Assembly: GCF_901709675.1 (NCBI RefSeq)
Contig: NC_051095.1
Span: 10,012,956-10,076,955 of the forward strand
Length of the DNA: 64,000 bases
From: Syngnathus acus
Taxonomy: Eukaryota > Chordata > Actinopteri > Syngnathiformes > Syngnathidae
Direction: 5' to 3'
The notes beneath the pieces were generated by a model. The model did not search any database. It was not told where the DNA came from and saw only the letters and a list, made by a program, of their open reading frames with translations. Position numbers and translations under genes: made by a program. This document shows, piece by piece, positions 1 to 10,600 of this stretch. The number at the start of each line of letters is the position of its first letter. Within the stretch, counting starts at the first letter, position 1.

Positions 1-1870
1 CCTTAATGGGTGTATTTTAGGGGGTTCTTGTTTTTTAACTAGCCATTGGGTACGCACTGATGCTGTGTTGACAGCTTCAAATCCTAACCGTCCATAAGAC
101 AATGCTTGGTGTCATTTTCCCTTGTTAAACTGGACCCTTGACTGCTGACTCAACACTTTCCAGGAAACTGTAAAAGTGAGCGCTGCTGTAACATTTATCT
201 TGGTGTAAAAACAATATTGGGCACATAATGCACAGTGGCTGCACACTTGTAATGGCTTATTCTCTGCAGCTCTTGTTTGCAGGGGAGACCGCTTATCAGC
301 TGTCACACTCCCTTCATTTGATTGTTTCCCTGTGTCGTTAGCATATTTATTGCGGCTTGTGTAAATATACACTCAACCCGTCAGGAAAGGTGTTGGGCCG
401 AGGGGTGAACAGCGGCCGACACCGAAGCTTTCTTACCGTAACCGTGACAACATGGAGGAGAGAACCTAGATTTAACACCGTTTTCAAAACAGAATCAGTA
501 AAGGCTAATTCTTAAAATGATCATACATACGTTTCATTAACGCGGTAAGGTTCTTGACCATATGTTAAAAATATGCAAATTCGGTCAAATTGTTATGCAA
601 GTGATGTTTTGGACGGTGGCAGCTTCGTGTTAGGGTTTTGTATTGGGTTGGGAACTACCTTTTATGATTTGATCATAAATTTGCCTTTAACCAACAAGAT
701 CCCAACAGAGTTGGCCCCCCTCTACCCCTGACCGTAAAAGTGGCCACTAAAGGCATCATGTTTAGTCACGCAAACCTCAACACAAAGCAGTTTATGTAAA
801 TGTGGTACAACTGACACATAAGGTCAATTTGGCTACCTGCTGACCATTACACAGAGGGCAAAAACCCTGTTAGCATATAGGGCCAATTTCATCAGACATA
901 CTGCCAAAAGAGGCGTTAAGCTCTTGATCCCAAAGGCTCAAGACAGCCGACCGCACGGTCAAGGCAACTCTGCCAGACTCTGACGTCCTTCAACATGGGA
1001 ACTTTTTCGTTCAGCCATTTCTTTTCCTCGAGTCCTTCAAAGACAAAGTTGTCGTTGAGATTTTATCAAATTCGCACCACATATACGACACAGATGGCGA
1101 CGTTAAATTGCGAACCATTTTAGTTTTCGTCCTTGAGTGTGAGCTGAGCCTGCTGGGCAAATTTGATCACTTGCCTTAAAACACGAAACTAGTAAGTCCA
1201 GAGTCAGTTTGACTGACAACATGCAACTTTGTAAGTACGTCAAGTAGACCCAACCCCCTCAAAACATTCTACTTTATTGCTACCACATTTGAACAAGATA
1301 ATTCTACTCTAATGGGCAACGCTAAAGTGTTAAATGTTGATGACTTTGCCATGACGAAGAAATGAAGAAGCTAACCGGGGCTAGCTTGGCATGGGTCAGG
1401 GTTTAGGTTATGGTTTAGTATTAGGGTTAGATTCTTGGGATGTGATAATTGTTTGGAGGCTAGGCTTTAGGTTGAGTCATTTGGGTTTGGTTTAGGACAT
1501 TTTAGATGCATTTAGTTCACCTCTAGTGGTCCTTTGACAGTAAACTTGTCCTTTAGTTTTTTTTCTGATTGGTACCAGTTTTGAGACAAGTATCAGAGCC
1601 AAGTGATTCCCAACCATCGTTATGGACCACGAAGGATCATTCGGTGTATTTAATTTCAAAATCTATTTTCTACAAATAACATAACATTGTTCAATCGCAC
1701 AGAAAATCCTTAAAATAATTTTACAGAGTAAGATTAAGATGAGAAATTTCTGAAACAAAATTAGAATTTTTTTTTTAGTATGCATACTTTTCGGGATATT
1801 TTTGTGGCATTGTGCCGTGAGAATTTGCACATAAAACATGCTATGGCTAGTGCCATAGGAAGAAAATGCT

Positions 1871-1975
1871 GTCAAGTCAAGTCAATTTTTATTTATATAG
1901 ATCTTAATCACAAACGCGTCTCTAAGGGCTTCACATGGCTACAATTGACAATTTATCTCGACATCCCCCGATCGT
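1871..1975 (+). repeat. Interspersed repeat copy A (TTTATATAG...TTAATCACAAA type)
   Basis: It begins with GTCAAGTCAA, then TTTATTTATATAGATCTTAA and TCACAAACGCGTCTCTAAGG, and ends near CAATTGACAATTTATCTC. A related copy in the opposite orientation is at 44941-45032. This terminal sequence is common in fish genomes. The class is not assigned here. Confidence 0.75.
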
Positions 1976-3503
1976 AACTGTTCTTGACAGAGGAGCAACG
2001 CTAAATTGTGAAGCATTCTAATTTCCGTCATTGCGTAATGGCAACATTTAATGAGTCACCATAAATCCCCCACCCTTCTATTTGCAGTTTAATTTGACAA
2101 TCAAGCTATAAAATCTAATATTGTGTGCTCTCCCGCCTGGTGGAAATGGGTCTTGCCTCGCCCTGCCCTCACACTTCACTGGATGCTCGCATTAGCCTCT
2201 CGTGGCCGTAATGGACATCTCGCAGTGATTCTCCGGTACCATAGCTGGGCGCTAAATAGATTGAGAGGCAGCCCCGCGCTTCCCATCCCACTGATCTAGG
2301 TCATTAGGTCTGCAGTGTAATTTAAGGAGCGCCACATCTGCTCACATGTAGGCCGCGGCTAGCTAGTGAGTGAGCTCTGTTGCTCCAGCAGTAGCGGCGA
2401 GCGCCTGGCTTAATCCAACCCTCTCCCGACCCACCCCGTAACAGCTGATTGGACACATGCTTTTCCATTTGCCGGACAAACTACGGGACCGCATCTCGCC
2501 CGTCGTAACGGTAGGATCAATCAAGGCGATTGTCTGAGCGCAGCGTTGTTTCTGTTGCGTGTTGTCCGAGCAAGGCGGTCACATGCTTACGGAGCGATCG
2601 TTCGCCGGCTTATTGACCCACAGACAGATGACCTAAATGAACGTAGAGAAAGGATTACATGTTTTATTATCCTCTTTACCAATGAGGGAGGGTCTCGTGG
2701 TTGGCGGGGCTTTCACTGTGATTGTGGAAATCACGCAGGGGGATGTAATTATCGGGTCAGTCGGGAAAACTCTTATTGACCGGCTCCTTGCGACCAGTCT
2801 TTCCTACTAGTTAAGATGTCTACTTCCTGTGTGATGTCAGCTGTCAATGGCTAAAAAAAAGGGATGCTACTCACTACGGCGTTAACGCGGAGATAATTGT
2901 GTCAAAATGCACAAAAGTAGAGGTACTGATTCAACTGTAGCTAAGTTAGTTTAAAAAAAAAATCACTGAAATGCACCGATGAAATATGAAAATGAATAGT
3001 GAATTTTATACAATAACTGTTTGATGACTAAGCACAATAACTTCTCTGCCACAAAATAACTTTCATCTTACTAACTTGCATAGTGCTCATATGGACCCAC
3101 ATAACCACAATTCATGTCAGACATTGAATGCTATTAAACTAGCTCGCATTGGAATAAACTTTTATGGTATCAAAATGTGTTAAAATAGGTTTGCTAAAAT
3201 ATGAATTGATGAGGTTTAATGCTTAAATATCATTAAATTGTGGTTTGCACACTTTGTAATGTGAACTATTGCACCGTGAGAGTTTATTCCACTTTGATCA
3301 GGTTACAATGTTTTTCAACTTTAATTTCAGGCAACACAAACTCCGTATGACTTAAAGCTTCAACCATTTAGTGCACTCTGTTTATTGCCACTTATTGCAC
3401 TGTATTGCAGTAATGTGTTCAATTTAGATCGTTACATATTTACTTTTATAAATCTACCTCCAAGAGTCTTGTGACAAAATATTCTGCATTTGCCTGCTCT
3501 TCT

Positions 3504-3565
3504 GCTTCACAGAATTTTCATTTACAAACGTAGAAAACCGCTTCACAGAATTTTCATTTACAAAC
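3504..3565 (+). repeat. Two-copy 26-bp direct repeat
   Basis: The string GCTTCACAGAATTTTCATTT plus ACAAAC occurs at 3504-3529 and again at 3540-3565 (period 36) with no change. It looks like a recent local duplication. Confidence 0.85.
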
Positions 3566-5436
3566 ACTGCAAATGCTGTGTATTCGCCAGGGACGTTCCC
3601 TCATTAAAGTCAGCGCGTGGCTAACAAGCTAACATATGCTAGCATCGCCTTGAATAAAACTCTCCTTTAACGAGACAAGTTTTTTTTCCCAGGAGGTTAT
3701 TTATGAAATGTAAAGTAGTTTGGATTAAAAAAAGCCAGTGGTAATTTTAAACGCTGGGTAGAGAAAAAAAACTTCATTATTTCATCTGTGTTTAGAATTA
3801 CTCCAATTAAAAAGCAAAAAAGTCATGCTTATCTTACTGTTATACAGTACATGCGAATCACGTGATCAAACAGTTGAAAAGTGGTTCACCGGGTCAATGC
3901 GTATGAATATTTCACACTGCCTGCTGTTCTATTTACCGAATTTATCGAGATGATCCCCGGTAGGGAGGCCCGCTGTGCATCTGGCGATGTGGTGCACCAT
4001 CAATATTACATGTGTGCGCCACCCGCCATTCCAAATGTGGCGCGCCAGGAAATGGGTCGACCCCCGTTTGCCAATTTCTAAATGTCCCCAGAGTAAATAT
4101 GCTGAATCTCACAAATAATCTAGATATAGAGGGTAAAAGAATTAGCAAGGTGGCTTTGTCTTCTGCAAAAACAAAAGTCTAAAAAATGTGTCAAAACTTG
4201 TTTAGTCCTGTCATTTCCCCACACATGGACACTGTCCTGCTTTTATTACAGAAAAAATGAGAGCGCTATCGAGTCATCTCCCGTGCACTGGAGGTTGGAT
4301 GTGATTGCTCGGTGTCAAAAAATGGCCATGTTGTTTAATTATCTGGCCGGCTGCACTCGCCAAATTGGTGAACCGGAGCGATTCGTCCTTGGTCAAAAAC
4401 TTTCCTCAAGCCATTGTCTTCCTCGTCTGCTCCACTTCACCCGGACCGCCGTCGACCGAGCGTGCCGTTATTATTGGTTTTTGCGCCCCAGACACTTTTG
4501 TGCTAGTGCGATAAATGTCTATTACATGGGCTTAACTACCTGATTATGTCATCCCCAAGAAAGTAAAAAGAAATGACAATATAAAAAACACATTGGAGCA
4601 CTAAAGCCCCTTTAGCGCTGCCCGTAAATCAGTTTTTTCCCTGCATCACGGCTCATACACAGATGGAAGGGGGCCGTTGTAACGTGTGCAACGATAATAG
4701 AATACATTATAAAGCTGTGGGTCTTTTTTTTTTTTATTATTAGCTGAATTATAAGGAAAAGTACAATTTTCTCTGAGATTTTGTAGAGGTCTCAATCTAT
4801 ATACTATAACTACCGTAATTTTCGGACTATAAGTCGCGGTTTTTTTCATAGTTTGGGTGGGGGGGCGACTTATACTCAGGAGCGACTTATATGTGTTTTT
4901 TTTTTTTTCAAAAAATTTCAAAAAAAAATTTCAAAAAAAAAAAAAATGAAACCGCGATAAACGAACCGCAATGTAGCAAGGGATTACTGTAATTTGAATT
5001 TCAAGTGACGACAGCAGCGCGAAACCATCTGCGTCACTCCAATTCATTAAATCCATCAATCGTCCTTTGTCAACAATGCGTGCGCGCCGCTGACGGCTTT
5101 TGCACTTAAAAATATTCCACAGGCCCATATAACGATATATAAATTATATATCAAATAACTATTATATAAGCAATAATGTTATCAAACCATCTGTGCACTC
5201 TAAATCATTAAATCCATCGATCAAATTCCTCGTCCTTTGTCAACATCGCCGCGCGTGCGCCCTGACGCCAGCCTCGTCGTTATTCCACAGATTTACTATA
5301 TAACTATATTGTAGCGTTAACAAAGTTCAAGGAAAGACGTGGGTTTGGTAAACGGCTCTTTATTTAACAAAACAAACTTACAGGCGTGTGGCGGCGTGGA
5401 CGTCCAGCCACGGAAGTGGACGAGAGCTCCATACGA

Positions 5437-5672
5437 TAGGACCGGGCGTGCGTAGAAGCATTGTCCGAGCACCATCCACCGTCCTCGGACAGCCAGCCGG
5501 CTGAGCGCCGGCCCTCGACTTCCATCCACGGAGCTGAAAGGCAGCTCGGTAGAGTAGGACCGGGCGTGCGTAAAAGCATTGTCCGAGCACCATCCACCGT
5601 CCCTGGACAGCCACCCGGCCGAGCGCCGGCGCCCGACTTCAATCCACGAAAGTGAAAGTAAGCTGGACGAGT
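5437..5672. repeat. 118-bp tandem duplication in left arm (mirrored at 5747-5982)
   Basis: ACCGGGCGTGCGT starts at 5441 and again at 5559 (period 118). Each unit contains AGCATTGTCCGAGCACCATC and a GCCGG-rich end. The right arm shows the same period (5851 and 5969), so the duplication predates the inversion. The units are clearly more GC-rich than the flanks. Confidence 0.85.
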
Positions 5673-6128
5673 GACGCGCGACAGCAGCGCGACGCGACGT
5701 CGCGCGTCAGCAGCGCGACGGTTGTTTACATAAAGGACAAAGATCGACTCGTCCAGCTTTCTTTCACTTTCGTGGATTGAAGTCGGGCGCCGGCGCTCGG
5801 CCGGGTGGCTGTCCAGGGACGGTGGATGGTGCTCGGACAATGCTTTTACGCACGCCCGGTCCTACTCTACCGAGCTGCCTTTTAGCTCCGTGGATGGAAG
5901 TCGAGGGCCGGCGCTCAGCCGGCTGGCTGTCCGAGGACGGTGGATGGTGCTCGGACAATGCTTCTACGCACGCCCGGTCCTATCGTATGGAGCTCTCGTC
6001 CACTTCCGTGGCTGGACGTCCACGCCGCCACACGCCTGTAAGTTTGTTTTGTTAAATAAAGAGCCGTTTACCAAACCCACGTCTTTCCTTGAACTTTGTT
6101 AACGCTACAATATAGTTATATAGTAGAT

Positions 6129-6397
6129 CTGTGGAATAACGACGAGGCTGACGTCAGGGCGCACGCACGGCGATGTTGACAAAGGACGAGGAATTTGATC
6201 GATGGATTTAATGATTTAGAGTGCACAGATGGTTTGATAACATTATTGCTTATATAATAGTTATTTGATATATAATTTATATATCGTTATATGGGCCTGT
6301 GGAATATTTTTAAGTGCAAGAGCCGTCAGCGGCGCGCACGCATTGTTGACAAAGGACGATTGATGGATTTAATGAATTGGAGTGACGCAGATGGTTT
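6129..6397. repeat. About 170-bp diverged tandem duplication in right arm (mirrored in left arm)
   Basis: GTTGACAAAGGACGA occurs at 6175 and 6345 (period 170), each followed by TGGATTTAATGA and then AGATGGTTT. The mirror copies lie at 5022-5290. The two units have diverged far more than the two arms have. Confidence 0.75.
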
Positions 6398-7535
6398 TAT
6401 TAACGTGTTATTTATGTAATAGTTTTTTGAATAACTCTGAATTTTACGTCAGGGCCGTTCTCAGCTCTTAGTTTGTGTTTATGTCACGTTAGCATAGCTA
6501 TCGTTTAGCCTGTTGTTGCTCGTTCATGACTGTTCTTGGTGTTGGATTTTGTCGAATAAATTGCCCCCCAAAATGCGACTTATACTCCGGAGCGACTTAT
6601 ATATGTTTTTTTTCACTTTTTTGGGCATTTTATGGCTGGTGCGACTTATACTCCGGTGCGACTTATAGTCCGAAAATTACGGTACTAATTATAATAATAA
6701 TTCAGTATGGATCCATCTTCCAAGTTTTATTTTGATGTTGAAATGGCATAGATCATAGTTGAAATGATGTCATATGCATTGCTGCCCTCTAAAGGACCGG
6801 AGTGGAATGGCGTTGATACTCATTGTTGATTACATTGCGGTTTGTCTTAAATGTGTTTACACGTTCTATTTTCACGATCATTTGACATAATTTAGAGACA
6901 GGTGCGTTCCAATAACCTAAAGTCTGCTACAGTTACTCAAATAGATGAAAAAGGGTCAAACAAACCAACTATACAGTCTTATGTGCTGACGCTTACATCA
7001 CTCACTAGTTCAGAATCCACCTTTTCAAAGCCTCAATCACGATACTACAGTAGAATGTGAGACCTCAAGTGGAGAAAAATAATACCTGCAGCCCACATAT
7101 ACTTGGTATTGTGGTTAATGATGCCAAATTTTTTTTTCCCAATACTTCATAATTCTAAAAATATTCAATAGCCACAGCCGTGATCATGGAGGTAACAAAA
7201 GGCATTGGATTGCTTTATTCTCTTGGCCCAGAAGTGTTTTTCGTAGAAATAATTGACTCATCTGATTCTAACTTTGCTATCACAGTAGCGTACGTTAGTG
7301 ATTGAAGACGTGGCGGGCCAACATGCTTACAATTGTTTGCATTACATCGTCGCTTTAGGAATGAAACTCGAGGACTTCCTTTTCATTCATTTTCATCATT
7401 CTTATTGTATGAATTCTTCCAGTGAGTGTTTGTCTCAGTTAGTACCACGTTCATTACGTGCGGTCTCCTAGTGCGTCCCTCGCTGTAGGCCCTACTGCGT
7501 CGCCATACTGACGTGTGTCGTGTGTGTGTGTGCAG

Positions 7536-7667
7536 TTACCCGCAGACTTCAGCCGACTTCATCTGGCCGACGGCTTGCACCCACAGGTGACGCACGTGTC
7601 CTCCAGCCACTCAGGATGTAGTATCACCAGCGACTCGGGAAGCAGCAGCCTGTCTGATATCTATCAG
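7536..7667 (+). CDS. rapgef2: rapgef2 exon: Ser-rich linker before second cNMP-like domain
   Basis: This exon has 44 codons, phase 0 at both ends, starting LPADF and ending DIYQ. It follows a TG-rich acceptor (AG at 7534-7535), and its donor is CAG|GTGAGG. The Ser/His-rich segment [17 protein letters not shown] is nearly invariant in RAPGEF2. In the long human isoform this exon follows the first cNMP-like domain. In a shorter isoform it follows an alternative first exon. Neither upstream exon was found in 1-7535. The open frame runs on past the donor to 7796, which is intron read-through. Confidence 0.93.
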
Positions 7668-10600
7668 GTGAGGCACGGGGAAAACGGGACCGCCCCGCCG
7701 CCAAAAAGCCCTCCCTCAGACGGCGGGCGGTCCCGACTGCCGCGTTCCTTTGCGTTGGTCAGTTCTTTTCTGATAGCTAGGTGTGAAGGTAAGTAGAGTG
7801 AACCCACGCCTTTTTGCGCTTTGCTATGAATGACTTCACCTGTTTTGCGTTCCCTTGGCTTTTTGCTTAGCTTGTTTTCTGCAAGCTGGTTAAAGCCAAG
7901 GCTAAGAGGAAGGTCGTAATTGGAAGTTCTGCATCTTGACAGAGAGCTCTTTGAATGTTGGGTTTAGCCCAAGTTGTTGTCGGAAACTATGGAGAGTCTT
8001 AGTCATAGAACGTAACCTCCATACAGTGCAAAGGACAATATGTTGTGGTTTGTTTAAACGTCATGCTTGTGTGTAACTTCTTGTCTTTGTGTATTTTCCT
8101 GGTTGGTGTTTGGAAGATAAAGAAAGCATTGGGGCGGGAAAAGCGACAAATAGATATACTTAAATTCAATTCAAATATGGCGGCTGGAAACAGCATGACA
8201 ATTTTTAAAAAAGCATCAACTGTATCTCTAAATGCTGATATTTGATATGTTCATAATTTCAAATCTTTTCTATCTATGGATAGTTTTTCCACGTTATTTA
8301 AATGTGAGAACTTTTAAAGGTTGACTGATGCAGCATTTGAAATTGATGGATTAATGAAGGGTATTTTTAATAAAAGAACTCAAGGTAGCATCGTCATCCC
8401 CGCGGGCGTAAATAAAACGGCTTAAAAGAGCGCCGAATTCTTGCGCCGACTAATCCTCTTAATTCCTACACATCTTAACACCGTCGCATTCTTTGTGAGT
8501 TCCATTTCACAGTCCACACACACCATCACTTGACATCAACCTTGTGCGTTTGCTTGTGTGTTTTGACAGGCCAGTGTGCGACAGTGATCATAAGGCCATC
8601 TGGCAATTGCGCACACAGTCAGTTTACGGTTCCTGACACTGCTTTTAAACTCCCCCATAAAATTTTTTTTTTTTTTTTTTACATTTTTGAATATTACCAC
8701 TATTACTTCTGTGTGTATATTTTGCCTTTCATATACCTCTATATTTTCTCTTAATATTTTATTTTTAATTTGTCATTTTTTGTAGATTTTTTTATTTATT
8801 TTTAACTTCATATTTTTATCTTAATATTTAACATTTTCTTTTTTTTCCCATTTAATACCATATTATCTTAGGGAACCCCACCGTATTAGCATTACATTCA
8901 ATATTTTCCTCATACCATATTATGGTGCTTGTATAGTTTTCAAGTTTTGCTAATATTTCACTGTTTTCACTATAATGCGTCTTCTATTTGTTGCATGTGA
9001 GGCGGATTGTCTTTATCAGGATCAAACTTTGGGTTTGAGAATGACAGCTTACAAATGACTGTTTTAGTTAAAGAAAAAGATTGACAAGTCACATGTAATT
9101 GCTGCGCGATAATCACCCCCTGACCCCACAGCGGGTTTATTTTTAAGAGCCCACAGTGGGGGCTCCATTGCACATTTCCGCAACAAACGGGATTATGTGA
9201 CGGCTTGTTTAAAGAATAGACGACTATGTTTACCCTTACCAGCCAGTCCATGACAACAGTCCCATTTGACCAAGCTCATTGGCTCATTGACTATAAGTCT
9301 ACACACCCAGGAAGTCTATTTGAACATCTGAGCTGTATTTGGGTTTAATCAGGCACTTTACATGGTGTGCGCTCACTCCCATTTAACATTTTATTGATTT
9401 ATTCTGAACACGGACACATGTCCAATGATAAGCGGGTGGGCCCTCTTTTCCAACCACTTATCTCAGTCCCCTCAAATATTTCAAATATTTCATTTTTTTT
9501 ATTGAGTTGTACAGATTGGTAGGGCAGTTTAATCGTTTAATTAATGCCAGATGTTTTATTGACACCCCAGTTGGAGTTTACTGACATAAGCTTCGTTTTG
9601 GAAAGATTGCCAGCCTAATGCTAACTGTGAATCGACGAGCTAGCAAGAGCAAGCATTAGAACTCATGCGAGGCATTTACCGTCAAAAAAATGAATATTGA
9701 CCTGCAAATACTGTAGAATCATACACACAAGTATGTAGCAGACATATGTGGATGTGTAGACATTTTATATCCACTGTATGTCCGATGGAAAACTCAACAA
9801 AAATAGTGGGAAAAAAACCTGTTCTTTAGTTTAGGAGTTTTTAAGATTCACCACTTGTATTGTTGTTTGACCGCAGTCCCCCCTCGGATAAAACATGACT
9901 CGTTTCGAATGATCCATTGGATACAGTGTGGTTTTTAATAGTTACTCTTGGGAGCCCATGAAACGATCTGTTTCTCACCTTGTCGGAAAGTGCTGACTTT
10001 AGAGATATTTTTGAATGGGAAGCTCCAAAAAGCTTAATTACTGATGAGAAGCGTTCTCATGGTCGCTGTCAACAACACGACAGGAATGTGTGTATTTTGC
10101 GCGTTGGTGCTTGCGTGCGTGCCTGAATAAATGATGACACTGGTCCTTCAAGCAGCCGTTGAAAGCATTGATCCAAGAATAGCCCTGATGAAATATTAAC
10201 GCCCAACTTTAAATGGCGGCTGCACGTTCGTATAGATTTAGGATGACAAAAGATGGAGCCCGCAACACATGGATAGGCGTCCTTTGTTTAAAGGTGACTC
10301 GACATTTACACTATGATTTGTCCAGATTATAGTTTTTGCCGAACGTTTTTTTTGTTTGGGGGTTTTATCTCCTATTATCATATTTTACATCATATCGTTG
10401 CTTTTTTAATATAATACTTATTTATGTTGTATTTCTCAAATATCTAATCGAACATTAAGCATTGTTACTGTTTGGTTTGCTAATATTTTTGTTGAATATT
10501 TGAGCAGTTATGTATTGTGATGATTAGATGTTTTTTCCTAATTTCAACCCATTTTTCCCTATAATTTATTTTTCAAACATTTTTGTATTTTTTTTCCAAT

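Larger units (their letters stand above)
1..4810 (+). other. Presumed rapgef2 intron, no exon recognised
   Basis: No RAPGEF2-like coding segment was found on either strand, and short open frames here have no family resemblance. Contents are a degenerate GGGTTAG-like patch (about 1394-1500), an interspersed repeat (1871-1975), a 26-bp direct repeat (3504-3565) and a moderately GC-rich stretch around 2130-2480 that could be regulatory. Treating it as intron assumes the gene's 5' exons lie further upstream. Confidence 0.6.
5022..6397. repeat. Large near-perfect inverted repeat (foldback), 651-bp arms, 74-bp spacer
   Basis: Position x pairs with 11,419-x in every register checked: 5031/6388, 5121/6298, 5311/6108, 5441/5978, 5559/5860 and 5661/5758. 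There is therefore no net indel across 651 bp. Arms are 5022-5672 and 5747-6397. I noted about half a dozen mismatches, mostly of the C/T type. The spacer 5673-5746 is CG-rich (GACGCGCGACAGCAGCGCG and similar). Long open frames here (up to 158 codons) are mirror images of one another and not genes. Confidence 0.93.
4811..6684. mobile_element. TIR element of CTATAAGTCGC type, about 1.9 kb, carrying a foldback insert
   Basis: The left end TACCGTAATTTTCGGACTAT (continuing AAGTCGC) at 4811 is exactly inverted at 6658-6684. Subterminal GCGACTTATACTC..GG motifs occur at both ends, three times on the right. No transposase is present, so it is non-autonomous. A TA appears at each outer edge, suggesting a TA-type target site, but this is uncertain. 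The interior is dominated by the 1.37-kb inverted repeat. Near 4953-4992 there is a fragment resembling the terminus of the MITE at 34126-34451, indicating nesting. Confidence 0.75.

Noticed and set aside
5364-5840. Long open frames (up to 158 codons) on both strands in the foldback region
   Set aside because: They are mirror images produced by the inverted and tandem repeats, with Arg/Pro/Ala-rich low-information content and no domain.
7668-7796. Extension of the first visible rapgef2 exon past 7667
   Set aside because: A strong GTGAGG donor follows DIYQ, and the next residues in the family (ATE...) are found at 11982. The extension is intron read-through.
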